Assembly (NCBI GenBank): GCA_030998225.1
Contig: JAPYXD010000755.1
Span: forward strand, 2,232,001-2,296,000
Direction: 5' to 3'
From: Diplolepis rosae
Taxonomy: Eukaryota > Arthropoda > Insecta > Hymenoptera > Diplolepididae
DNA: 64,000 nucleotides
How positions within the stretch are numbered: the stretch's first letter is position 1; the number at the start of each line of letters is the position of its first letter. Below are positions 35,901-47,900 of this stretch, piece by piece. The notes beneath the pieces were generated by a model, which was not told the DNA's origin, made no database searches, and was given only the letters and a program-made list of their open reading frames with translations. The translations under genes and the position numbers were made by a program.

Positions 35901-38900
35901 GAGAACGTGGTCTAAAAAAAGACTTTGTTTTTTAATTGAAGATACATTGTGCTATATTAAAAAAAATATAAATTGAAATTTGTGTTTGCGGAGCGAAAGC
36001 AAAATTATGAAAGTTTGACCTGGGGACGCCGTTTCTGGTCAAACTCGTCAAATTATCTCGAGAACTAAGAACGTGGCCTAACAAAAGTCTTTGGTTTTGA
36101 ACTGCAGATACATTGTGGGATATTAAAAAAAAATATAACTTCAAATTTGAGTTTGCGGAGCGAAACCAAAATTATGAAAGTTTGACCTGGGGAAGCCATT
36201 TGTTGACAAACTCGTTGAATTATCTCTTAAACTGAGAACGTGGTCTGAAAAAAGACTTTGGTTTTGAATTGCAGATGCATTGTGTTCTATTAAAAAAAAT
36301 ATAAATTTAAATTTGAGTTTGCGGAGCGAAACCAAAATTATGAAAGTTTGCCCTGGGAAATCCGATTCTGGACAAACTCGTTGAATTATCTTGAGAACTA
36401 AGAAAGTGGCCAAACGAAAGACTTTGGTTTTAAATTGCAGATACATTGTGCAATATTAAAAAAAATATAAATTTAAATTTGTGTTTGCGGAGCGAAACCA
36501 AAGTTATGAAAGTTTGACCTGGGGAAGCCATTTGTTGACAAACTCGTTAAATTATCTCTTAAACTGAGAACGTGGTCTAAAAAAGACTTCGTTTTTGAAT
36601 TGAAGATACATTGTGCCATATGAAAAAAATATAAATACAAATTCGAGTTTGCGGAGCGGAACCAAAATTAGGAAAGTTTGTCCCGGGGAAGCCATTTGCT
36701 GATAAACTCCTCAAATTATCACTTAAATTGAAAACGTGGCCTAAAAAAAAACTTCGGTTTTGGATTGCAGATACATTGTGCAATATTAGAACAAATATGA
36801 ATTTAAATTTGAGTTGAAGCCATTTGTTGACAAACTCGTTAAATTATCTCTTAAACTGAGAACGTGGTCAGAAAAAAGACTTTGGTTTTGAATTGCAGAT
36901 ACATTGTGCTCTGCTAAAAAAATATAAATTTAAATTTGAGTTTGCGGAGCGAAACCAAAATTAGGAAAGTTTGCCCTGGGAAATCCGATTCTGGACAAAC
37001 TCGTTGAATTATCTTGAGAACTAAGAAAGTTACCAAACGAAAGACTATGGTTTTAAATTGCAGATACATTGTGCTATATTAAAAAAAATATGAATTTAAA
37101 TTTGAGTTTGCGGAGCGAAACCAAAATTAGGAAAGTTTGATCCGGGGAAGCCATTTCTCGACAAACTCGTCAAATTATCTCGAGAACTAAGGACGTGGCC
37201 TAAAAAAAGACTTCGGTTTTGAATTGCAGATACATTGTGCTATATTAAAAAAAATATGAATTTAAATTCGAGTTTGCGGAGAGGAACCAAAATTAGGAAA
37301 GTTTGTCCCGGGGAAGCCATTTGCTGATAATCTCGTTAAATTACAACTTTAATTGAAAACGTGGCCTAACAAAAGTCTTTCGTTTTGAATTGAAGATACA
37401 TTGTGCCATATTAAAAAAAATATAAATTGAAATTCGAGTTTGCGGAGCGGAACCAAAATTAGGAAAGTTAGACCTGGGGAAGCCATTTGTTGACAGACTC
37501 GTTAAATTATCTCGAGAACTAAGGACGTGGCCTAAAAAAAGAATTCGGGTTTGAACTGCTGATACATTGTGCTATATTAAAAAAAATATGAATTTAAATT
37601 CGAGTTTGCGGAGAGGAACCAAAATTAGGAGAGTTTGACACGGGGAAGCCATTTGTTGATAAACTCGTTAAATTATAACTTAAATTGAACACGTGGCCTA
37701 ACAAAAGTATTTGGTTTTAAATTGAAGATACATTGTGTTCTATTAAAAAAAATATAAATTTAAATTTGAGTTTGCGGAGCGAAACCAAAATTATGAAAGT
37801 TTGCCCTGGGAAATCCAATTCTGGACAAACTCGTTGAATTATCTTGAGAACTAAGAAAGTGGCCAAACGAAAGACTTTGGTTTTAAATTGCAGATACATT
37901 GTGCTATATTAAAAAAAATATAAATTTAAATTTGTGTTTGCGGAGCGAAACCAAAATTATGAAAGTTTGACCTGGGGAAGCCATTTGTTGACAAACTCGT
38001 TGAATTATCTCTTAAACTGAGAACGTGGTCTAAAAAAAGACTTTGGTTTTGAATTGCAGATACATTGTGCTCTATTAAAAAAAATATAAATTCAAATTCG
38101 AGTTTCGGGAGCGTAACCAAAATTAGGAAAGTTTGACCCGGGGAAGCCATTTGCTGATAAACTCGTTAAATTATCACTTAAATTGAAAACATGGCCTAAC
38201 GAAAGTCTTTGGTTTTGAATTGCAGATACATTGTGCTATATTAAAAAAAATATGAATTCAAATTCGAGTTTGCGGAGCGAAACCAAAATTATGAAGGTTT
38301 GACCAGGGAAAGCCATTTGTTGACAAACTCGTTACATTATCTCTTAAACTGAAAACGTGGTCTAAAAAAAGACTTTGGTTTTAAATTGAAGATACATTGT
38401 GCTATATTAAAAAAAATATAAATTGGAATTCGAGTTTGCGGAGCGGAAACAAAATTAGGAAAGTTTGACCCGGGGAAGCCATTTGCTGATAAACTCGTTA
38501 AATTATCACTTAAATTGAAAACATGGCCTAACGAAAGTCTTTGGTTTTGAATTGCAGATACATTGTGCTATATTAAAAAAATATGAATTTAAATTCGAGT
38601 TTGCGGAGCGAAACCAAAATTATGAATGTTTGACCCGGGGAAGCCATTTGTTGACAAACTCGTTAAATTATCTCTTAAACTGAGAACGTGGTCTAAAAAA
38701 GACTTTGGTTTTGAATTGCAGATACATTGTGCTATATTAAAAAAAATATAAATTTAAATTTGTGTTTGCGGAGCGAAACGAAAATTATGAAAGTTTGACC
38801 TGAGGAGGCCGTTTCTGGTCAAACTCGTCAAATTATCTCGAGAACTAAGAACGTGGCCTAACAAAAGTCTTTGGTTTTGAACTGCAGATACATTGTGGGA

Positions 38901-39679
38901 TATTAAAAAAAAATATAAATTCAAATTTGAGTTTCGGAGCGAAACCAAAATAATGAAAGTTTGACCCGGGGAAGCCATTTGTTGACAAACTCGTTAAATT
39001 ATCACTTAAACTGAGAAGCTGGTCAGAAAAAAGACTTTGGGTTTGAATTGGAGATACATTGTGCTCTGCTAAAAAAATACAAATTTAAATTTGAGTTTGC
39101 GGAGCGAAACCAAAATTATGAAAGTTTGACCTGGGGAGGCCGTTTCTGGTCAAACTCGTCAAATTATCTCGAGAACTAAGAACGTGGCCTAACAAAAGTC
39201 TTTGGTTTTGAACTGCAGATACATTGTGGGATATTAAAAAAAAATATAACTTCAAATTTGAGTTTGCGGAGCGAAACCAAAATTATGAAAGTTTGACCTG
39301 GGGAAGCCATTTGTTGACAAACTCGTTGAATTATCTCTTAAACTGAGAACGTGGTCTGAAAAAAGACTTTGGTTTTGAATTGCAGATACATTGTGTTCTA
39401 TTAAAAAAAATATAAATTTAAATTTGAGTTTGCGGAGCGAAACCAAAATTATGAAAGTTTGCCCTGGGAAATCCGATTCTGGACAAACTCGTTGAATTAT
39501 CTCGAGAACTAAGAAGGTGGCCAAACGAAAGACTTTGGTTTTAAATTGAAAATACATTGTGGGATATTAAAAAAAATATAAATTCAAATTTGAGTTTCGG
39601 AGCGAATCCAAAATTATGAAATTTTGACACGGGGAAGCCATTTGTTGACAAACTCGTTAAATTATCTCTGAAACTGAAA
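32966..39679. repeat. Mixed A/B/C units with frequent CTTGAG derivative
   Basis: Class B derivative GGGAAATCC[GA]ATTCTGG recurs near 33,535, 35,692, 36,357, 36,985, 37,808 and 39,468, usually flanked by class A units. Deleted copy 7 lies at 36,734. Class C units with AACATGG and the ATGAAGGTTTG marker appear at 38,150-38,520, foreshadowing the tetramer at 41-43 kb. An A/B recombinant tail lies at 37,481-37,530. Confidence 0.85.
36734..36861 (+). repeat. Deleted unit (128 bp), copy 7 (second lineage)
   Basis: The junction is at 36,815/36,816. This copy carries GTGCAATATTAGAACAAATA as in copy 4 and reads TTTGAGTTGAAGCC where the others read TTCGAGTTGAAGCC, a CpG-to-TpG change. Confidence 0.93.
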
Positions 39680-41172
39680 ACGTGGTCTAAAAAAAGATAT
39701 TGGTTTTGAATTGCAGATACATTGTGCTATATTAATAAAAATATAAATTTAAATTTGAGTTTGCGGAGCGAAACTAAAATTAGGAAAGTTTGACCCGGGG
39801 AAGCCATTTGCCAATAAACTCGTTGAATTATAGCTTAAATTGAAAACGTGGCCTAACAAAAGTCTCTGGTTTTGAATTGCAGATACATTGTGCTATATTA
39901 ATAAAAATATAAATTTAAATTTGAGTTTGCGGAGCGACACTAAAATTATGAAAGTTTGACCCGGGGAAGCCATTTGTTGACAAACTCGTTAAATTATCTC
40001 TTAAACTGAGAAGCTGGTCTAAAAAAAGACTTTGGTTTTTATATTGCAGATACATTGTGATATATTAAAAAAAATATAAATTTAAATTTGTGTTTGCGGA
40101 GCGAAACCAAAATTATGAAAGTTTGACCTGGGGAAGCCATTTGTTGACCAACTCGTTAAATTATCTCTTAAATTGAAAACATGGTCTAAAAAAAGACTTT
40201 GGTTTTGAATTGCAGATACATTGTGCTATATTAAAAAAAATATGAATTTAAATTTGTGTTTGCGGAGCGGAACCAAAATTAAAAATGTTTGATCCGGGGA
40301 AGCCATTTGCTGCTAAACTCGTTGAATTATAGCTTAAATTGAAAACGTGGCCTAAAAAAAGTTTCTGGTTTTGAATTGCAGATACATTGTGCTACATTAA
40401 TAAAAATATAAATTTAAATTTGAGTTTGCGGAGCGAAACTAAAATTATGAAAGTTTGACCCGGGAAGCCATTTGTTGACAAACTCGTTAAATTATCTCTC
40501 AAATTGAAAACATGGTCTAAAAAAAGACTTTGGTTTTGAATTGCAGATACATTGTGCTATACTACAAAAAATATAAATTTAAATTTGTGTTTGCGGAGCG
40601 GAACCAAAATTAAGAACGTTTGTCCCGGGGAAGCCATTTGCTGATAAACTCGTTGAATTATAGCTTAAATTGAAAACGTGGCCTAACAAAAGTCTCTGGT
40701 TTTGAATTGCAGATACACTGTGCTATATTAATAAAAATATAAATTTAAATTTGAGTTTGCGGAGCGAAACTAAAATTATGAAAGTTTGACCCGGGGAAGC
40801 CATTTGTTGACAAACTCGTTAAATTATCTCGTGAACTAAGAACGTGGTCAGAAAAAAGACTTTGGCTTTAAATTGCAGATACATTGTGCTCTATTAAAAA
40901 AATATAAATTCAAATTCGAGTTTGCGGAGCGGAAACAAAATTATGAAAGTTTGTCCCGGGCAAGCCATTTGCTGATAAACTCGTTGAATTATAACTTAAA
41001 TTGAAAACGTGGCCTAACAAAAGTCTCTGGTTTTGAATTGCAGATACACTGTGCTATATTAATAAAAATATAAATTTAAATTTGAGTTTGCGGAGCGTAT
41101 ACAAAATTAGGAAAGTTTGACCCGGGGAAGCCATTTGCTGATAAACTCGTTAAATTATCTCTTAAACTGAGA
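39680..41172. repeat. Trimer followed by three A/C dimers of about 332 bp
   Basis: Units start at 39,680, 39,846, 40,012, 40,179, 40,345, 40,510, 40,676, 40,842 and 41,007. From 40,179 the units alternate between a class C tail and a class A or A-like tail. The unit after each C tail carries GTCTCTGG (GTTTCTGG once) and ATTAATAAAAATATAAATT. The first 500 bp follow the trimer of 1,620-2,616. A B/A recombinant tail (ATCTCGTGAACTAAG) lies at 40,827-40,841. Confidence 0.87.
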
Positions 41173-43000
41173 ACGTGGTCTAAAAAAAGACTTTGGTTTT
41201 GAATTGCGGATACATTGTGCTCTGCTAAAAAAAATATAAATTTAAATTTGAGTTTGCGGAGCGAAACCAAAATTATGAAAGTTTGACCCGGGGAAGCCAT
41301 TTGCTGAGAAACTCGTTAAATTATCACTTAAATTGAAAACATGGCCTAACGAAAGTCTTTGGTTTTGAATTGCAGATACATTGTGCTATATTAAAAAAAA
41401 TATGAATTCAAATTCGAGTTTGCGGAGCGAAACCAAAATTATGAAGGTTTGAACCGGGAAAGCCATTTGTTGACAAACTCGTTACATTATCTCTTAAACT
41501 GAGAACGTGGTCAGAAAAAAGACTTTGGTTTTGAATTGCAGATACATTGTGCTCTGCTAAAAAAAATATAAATTTAAATTTGAGTTTGCGGAGCGAAACC
41601 AAAATTATGAAAGTTTGACCCGGGGAAGCCATTTCTCGACAAACTCGTCAAATTATCTTGAGAACTAAGAAAGTGGCCAAACGAAAGACTTTGGTTTTGA
41701 ACTTCAGATACATTGTGGGATATTAAAAAAAATATAAATTCAAATTTGAGTTTGCGGAGCGGAAACAAAATTAGGAAAGTTTGACCCGGGGAAGCCATTT
41801 GCTGATAAACTCGTTAAATTATCACTTAAATTGAAAACATGGCCTAACGAAAGTCTTTGGTTTTAAATTGCAGATACATTGTGCTATATTAAAAAAAATA
41901 TAAATTCAAATTCGAGTTTGCGGAGCGGAACCAAAATTAGGAAAGTTTGACCCGGGGAAGCCATTTGCTGATAAACTCGTTAAATTATCACTTAAATTGA
42001 AAACATGGCCTAACGAAAGTCTTTGGTTTTGAATTGCAGATACATTGTGCTATATTAAAAAAAATATGAATTCAAATTCGAGTTTGCGGAGCGAAACCAA
42101 AATTATGAAGGTTTGACCCGGGAAAGCCATTTGTTGACAAACTCGTTACATTATCTCTTAAACTGAGAACGTGGTCTAAAAAAAGACTTTGGTTTTAAAT
42201 TGAAGATACATTGTGCTATATTAAAAAAAATATAAATTTAAATTTGTGTTTGCGGAGCGAAACCAAAATTATGAAAGTTTGACCTGAGGAGGCCGTTTCT
42301 GGTCAAACTCGTCAAATTATCTCGAGAACAAAGAACGTGGCCTAACGAAAGACTTTGGTTTTGAATTGCAGATTCATTGTGGGATATTAAAAAAAAATTA
42401 AAAATTCAAATTTGAGTTTGCGGAGCGGAAACAAAATTAGGAAAGTTTGACCCGGGGAAGCCATTTGCTGATAAACTCGTTAAATTATCACTTAAATTGA
42501 AAACATGGCCTAACGAAAGTCTTTGGTTTTGAATTGCAGATACATTGTGCTATATTAAAAAAAATATAAATTCAAATTCGAGTTTGCGGAGCGGAACCAA
42601 AATTAGGAAAGTTTGACCCGGGGAAGCCATTTGCTGATAAACTCGTTAAATTATCACTTAAATTGAAAACATGGCCTAACGAAAGTCTTTGGTTTTGAAT
42701 TGCAGATACATTGTGCTATATTAAAAAAAATATGAATTCAAATTCGAGTTTGCGGAGCGAAACCAAAATTATGAAGGTTTGACCCGGGAAAGCCATTTGT
42801 TGACAAACTCGTTACATTATCTCTTAAACTGAGAACGTGGTCTAAAAAAAGACTTTGGTTTTAAATTGAAGATACATTGTGCTATATTAAAAAAAATATA
42901 AATTTAAATTTGTGTTTGCGGAGCGAAACCAAAATTATGAAAGTTTGACCTGGGGAGGCCGTTTCTGGTCAAACTCGTCAAATTATCTCGAGAACTAAGA
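41007..43000. repeat. Four-unit higher-order repeat of 664 bp, about three copies
   Basis: The private string ATGAAGGTTTGA occurs at 41,441, 42,105 and 42,771 (spacing 664 and 666). Units 41,671-42,334 and 42,335-43,000 are the clearest pair, with about 415 identical bases by eye (41,870-42,284 against 42,536-42,950). The order is B, C, C, A. The two extra bases in the second copy sit near the A-rich AAAAAAAAATTAAAAATTC. The first copy (41,007-41,670) is less complete. Single relatives occur near 38,291, 46,414, 51,220 and 57,817. Confidence 0.88.
41837..42002 (+). repeat. Representative class C unit (166 bp)
   Basis: The tail is GCCATTTGCTGATAAACTCG, then TTAAATTATCACTTAAATTG and AAA. Sub-variants replace TCACTTAAATT by TAACTTAAATT, TAGCTTAAATT or TGACTTAAATT, and each of these keeps its own companions: the TAGCTT form goes with CAAAAGTCTCTGG, and the TGACTT form precedes most 38-bp-deleted units. 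Many C copies read AACATGG where others read AACGTGG, a change at a CpG. Class C is the least common class and marks the higher-order patterns most clearly. Confidence 0.88.
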
Positions 43001-43992
43001 ACGTGACCTAACGAAAGTCTTTGGTTTTGAACTGCAGATACATTGTGGAATATTAAAAAAATATAAATTCAAATTTGAGTTTCGGAGCGAAACGAAAATA
43101 ATGAAAGTTTGACCCGGGGAAGCCATTTGCTAATAAACTCGTTAAATTATCTCTTAAACTGAGAACGTGGTCAGAAAAAAGAATTTGGTTTTGAATTGCT
43201 GATACATTGTGCTATATTAAAAAAAATATAAATTTAAATTTGTGTTTGCGGAGCGAAACGAAAATTATGAAAGTTTGACCTGAGGAGGCCGTTTCTGGTC
43301 AAACTCGTCGAATTATCTCGAGAACTAAGAAAGTAGCCAAACGAAAGACTTTGGTTTTGAACTGCAGATACATTGCGGGATATTAAAAAAAATATAAATT
43401 CAAATTTGAGTTTCGGAGCGAAACCAAAATAATGAAAGTTTGACCCGGGGAAGCCACTTGTTGACAAACTCGTTAAATTATCTCTTAAACTGAGAAGCTG
43501 GTCTAAAAAAAGACTTTGGTTTTTATATTGCAGATACATTGTGATATATTAAAAAAAATATAAATTTAAATTTGTGTTTGCGGAGCGAAACCAAAATTAT
43601 GAACGTTTGTCCCGGGGAAGCCGTTTGCTGATAATCTCGTTGAATTATAACTTAAATTGAAAACGTGGCCTAACAAAAGTCTCTGGTTTTGAATTGCTGA
43701 TACATTGTGCTATATTAATAAAAATATAAATTTAAATTTAGTTTGCGGAGCGAAACCAAAATTATGAAAGTTTGACCCGGGGAAGCCATTTGTTGACAAA
43801 CTCGTTAAATTATCTCTTAAACTGAGAAGCTGGTCTAAAAAAGACTTTGGTTTTGAATTGCAGATACATTGTGCTATATTAAAAAAAATATAAATTTAAA
43901 TTTGTGTTTGCGGAGCGAAACCAAAATTATGAAAGTTTGACCCGGGGAAGCCATTTGTTGACAAACTCGTTAAATTATCTCTTAAAATGAGA
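43001..43992. repeat. Mixed units between tetramer and dimer blocks
   Basis: Contents: GTTTCGGAGCGAAACG units, the CATTGCGGGATATT and GCCACTTGTTGAC pair (43,371 to about 43,466) shared with 51,490 and 53,809, and a trimer-type stretch with AGCTGGTC, TATATTGCAG and GTCTCTGG at about 43,497-43,830. Confidence 0.83.
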
Positions 43993-44984
43993 ACGTGGTC
44001 TAAAAAAAGACTTTGGTTTTGAATTGCAGATAAATTGTGCTATATGAAAAAAAATATGAATTTAAATTTGTGTTTGCGGAGCGGAACCAAAATTAAAAAT
44101 GTTTGATCCGGGGAAGCCATTTGCTGCTAAACTCGTCAAATTATAGCTTAAATTGAAAACGTGGCCTAGAAACAGATTTTGGTTTTGAATTAAAGATACA
44201 TTGTGGTATATTAAAAAAAATATAGATTTAAATTTAATTTTGCGGAGTGAAACTAAAATTATGAAAGTCTGACCCGGGGAAGCCATTTGTTGACAAACTC
44301 GTTAAATTATCTCTCTGAGAAAATGGTCTAAAAAAAGACTTTGGTTTTGAATTGCAGATAAATTGTGCTATATGAAAAAAAATATGAATTTAAATTTGTG
44401 TTTGCGGAGCGGAACCAAAATTAAAAATGTTTGATCCGGGGAAGCCATTTGCTGCTAAACTCGTTAAATTATCACTTAAATTGAAAACGTGGCCTAAAAA
44501 AAGTCTCTGGTTTTGAATTGCAGATACATTGTGCTATATTAATAAAAATATAAATTTAAATTTGAGTTTGCGGAGCGAAACTAAAATTATGAAAGTTTGA
44601 CCCGGGGAAGCCATTTGTTGACAAACTCGTTAAATTATCTCTTAAAATGAGAACGTGGTCTAAAAAAAGACTTTGGTTTTGAATTGCAGATAAATTGTGC
44701 TATATGAAAAAAAATATGAATTTAAATTTGTGTTTGCGGAGCGGAACCAAAATTAAGAATGTTTGATCCGGGGAAGCCATTTGCTGCTAAACTCGTTGAA
44801 TTATAGCTTAAATTGAAAACGTGGCCTAACAAAAGTCTCTGGTTTTGAATTGCAGATACATTGTGCTATATTAGAAAAAATATAAATTTAAATTTGAGTT
44901 TGCGGAGCGAAACTAAAATTATGAAAGTTTGACCCGGGGAAGCCATTTGTTGATAAACTCGTTGAATTATAACTTAAATTGAAA
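43993..44984. repeat. Three A/C dimers of 328-332 bp
   Basis: Dimers at 43,993-44,320, 44,321-44,652 and 44,653-44,984. Each begins with a unit carrying GATAAATTGTGCTATATG and TTGCTGCTAAACTCG. The second unit of the first dimer (44,159-44,320) is only 162 bp, because TAAA is missing from CTCTTAAACTGAG, giving CTCTCTGAG. It also has TAGATTTAAATTTAATTTTG, which recurs at 48,031. Confidence 0.88.
44159..44320 (+). repeat. 162-bp unit with 4-bp tail deletion
   Basis: CTCTTAAACTGAG is reduced to CTCTCTGAG by loss of TAAA, so this dimer is 328 bp instead of 332. The unit also reads GGCCTAGAAACAGATTTTGG at its start. The 4-bp loss was seen only here. Confidence 0.85.
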
Positions 44985-47900
44985 ACGTGGCCTAACAAAA
45001 GTCTCTGGTTTTGAATTGCAGATACATTGTGCTACATTAAAAAAAATATAAATTTAAATTTGTGTTTGCGGAGCGAAACCAAAATTATGAATGTTTGACC
45101 TGGGGAAGCCGTTTCTGCTCAAACTCGTTTAATTATCTCGAGAACTAAGAACGTGGCCTAACAAAAGTCTTTGGATTTGAACTGCAGATACATTGTGGGA
45201 TATTAAAAAAAAATATAAATTCAAATTTGAGTTTCGGAGCGAAACCAAAATAATGAAAGTTTGACCCGGGGAAGCCATTTGTTGACAAACTCGTTAAATT
45301 ATCACTTAAACTGAGAACGTGGTCAGAAAAAAGACTTTGGTTTTGAATTGCAGATACATTGTGCTCGGTTAAAAAAAATATAAATTTAAATTTGAGTTTG
45401 CGGAGCGAAACCAAAATTATGAAAGTTTCACCAGGGAAAGCCTTTTCTGGACAAACTCCGCAAATTATCTCGAGAACTAAGAAAGTAGCCAAACGAAAGA
45501 CTTTGGTTTTGAACTGCAGATACATTGTGGAATATTAAAAAAAAATATAAATTCAAATTTGAGTTTGCGGAGCGGAAACAAAATTAGGAAAGTTTGACCT
45601 GGGGAGGCCGTTTCTGGTCAAACTCGTTTAATTATCTCGAGAACTAAGAACGTGGCCTAACAAAAGTCTTTGGATTTGAACTGCAGATACATTGTGGGAT
45701 ATTAAAAAAATATAAATTCAAATTTGAGTTACGGAGCGAAACGAAAATAATGAAAGTTTGACCCGGGGAAGCCATTTGTTGACAAACTCGTTAAATTATC
45801 TCTTAAACTGAGAACGTGGTCAGAAAAAAGACTTTGGTTTTGAATTGCAGATACATTGTGCTCTGCTAAAAAAAATATAAATTTAAATTTGAGTTTGCGG
45901 AGCGAAACCAAAATTATGAAAGTTTCACCTGGGAAAGCCTTTTCTGGACAAACTCCGCAAATTATCTCGAGAACTAAGAAAGTGGCCTAACGAAAGACTT
46001 TGGTTTTGAACTTCAGATACATTGTGGGATATTAAAAAAAATATAAATTCAAATTTGAGTTTGCGGAGCGAAACCAAAATTAGGAAAGTTTGACCCGGGG
46101 AAGCCATTTGCTGATAAACTCGTTAAATTATCACTTACATTGAAAACATGGCCTAACGAAAGTCTTTGGTTTTGAATTGCAGATACATTGTGCTATATTA
46201 AAAAAAATATAAATTCAAATTCGAGTTTGCGGAGCGGAACCAAAATTAGGAAAGTTTGACCCGGGGAAGCCATTTGCTGATAAACTCGTTAAATTATCAC
46301 TTAAATTGAAAACATGGCCTAACGAAAGTCTTTGGTTTTGAATTGCAGATACATTGTGCTATATTAAAAAAAATATGAATTTAAATTCGAGTTTGCGGAG
46401 CGAAACCAAAATTATGAAGGTTTGACCCGGGAAAGCCATTTGTTGACAAACTCGTTACATTATCTCTTAAACTGAGAACGTGGTCTAAAAAAAGACTTTG
46501 GTTTTGAATTGCAGATACATTGTGCTATATTAAAAAAAATATAAATTTAAATTTGTTTGCGGAGCGAAACCAAAATTATGAAAGTTTGACCTGGGGAAGC
46601 CGTTTCTGGTCAAACTCGTCAAATTATCTCGAGAACTAAGAATGTGACCTAACGAAAGACTTTGGTTTTGAACTGCAGATACATTGTGGAATATTAAAAA
46701 AAATATAAATTCAAATTTGAGTTTCGGAGCGAAACGAAAATAATGAAAGTTTGACCCGGGGAAGCCATTTGCTAATAAACTCGTTAAATTATCTCTTAAA
46801 CTGAGAACGTGGTCAGAAAAAAGACTTTGGTTTTGAATTGCAGATACATTGTGCTATATTAAAAAAAATATAAATTTAAATTTGTGTTTGCGGAGCGAAA
46901 CGAAAATTATGAAAGTTTGACCTGAGGAGGCCGTTTCTGGTCAAACTCGTCGAATTATCTCGAGAACTAAGAAAGTAGCCAAACGAAAGACTTTGGTTTT
47001 GAACTGCAGATACATTGTGGGATATTAAAAAAAAATATAAATTAAAATTTGAGTTTCGGAGCGAAACGAAAATTAGGAAAGTTTGACCCGGGGAAGCCAT
47101 TTGCTGATAAACTCGTTAAATTATCTCTTAAACTGAGAACGTGGTCTAAAAAAAGACTTTGGTTTTGAATTGAAGATACATTGTGCTCTATTAAAAAATA
47201 TATGAATTTAAATTTGAGTTTGCGGGGCGGAAACAAAATTATGAAAGTTTGACCTGAGGAGGCCGTTTCTGGTCAAACTCATCAAATTATCTCGAGAACT
47301 AAGAACGTGGCCTAACAAAAGTCTTTGGTTTTAAACTGCAGATACGTTGTGGGATATTAAAAAAAATATAAATTCAAATTTGAGTTTCGGAGCGAAACGA
47401 AAATAATGAAAGTTTGACCTGGGGAAGCCATTTGTTGACAAACTCGTTAAATTATCTCTTAAACTGAGAACGTGGTCAGAAAAAAGACTTTGGTTTTGAA
47501 TTGCAGATACATTGTGCTCTGCTAAAAAATATATGAATTTAAATTTGAGTTTTCGCAGCGAAACCAAAATTAGAAAAGTTTGACCCGGGGAAGCCATTTC
47601 TCGACAAACTCGTCAAATTATCTCGAGAACTAAGAACGTGGCCTAACAAAAGTCTCTGGTTTTGAATTGCAGATACATTGTGCTATATTAAAAAAATATA
47701 AATTTAAATTTGAGTTTGCGGAGCGAAACTAAAATTATGAAAGTTTGACCCGGGGAAGCCATTTGTTGATAAACTCGTTGAATTATCTCTTAAACTGAGA
47801 ACGTGGTCTGAAAAAAGACTTTGGTATTGAATTGCAGATACACTGTGTTCTATTAAAAAAAATATAAATTTAAATTTGAGTTTGCGGAGCGAAACCAAAA

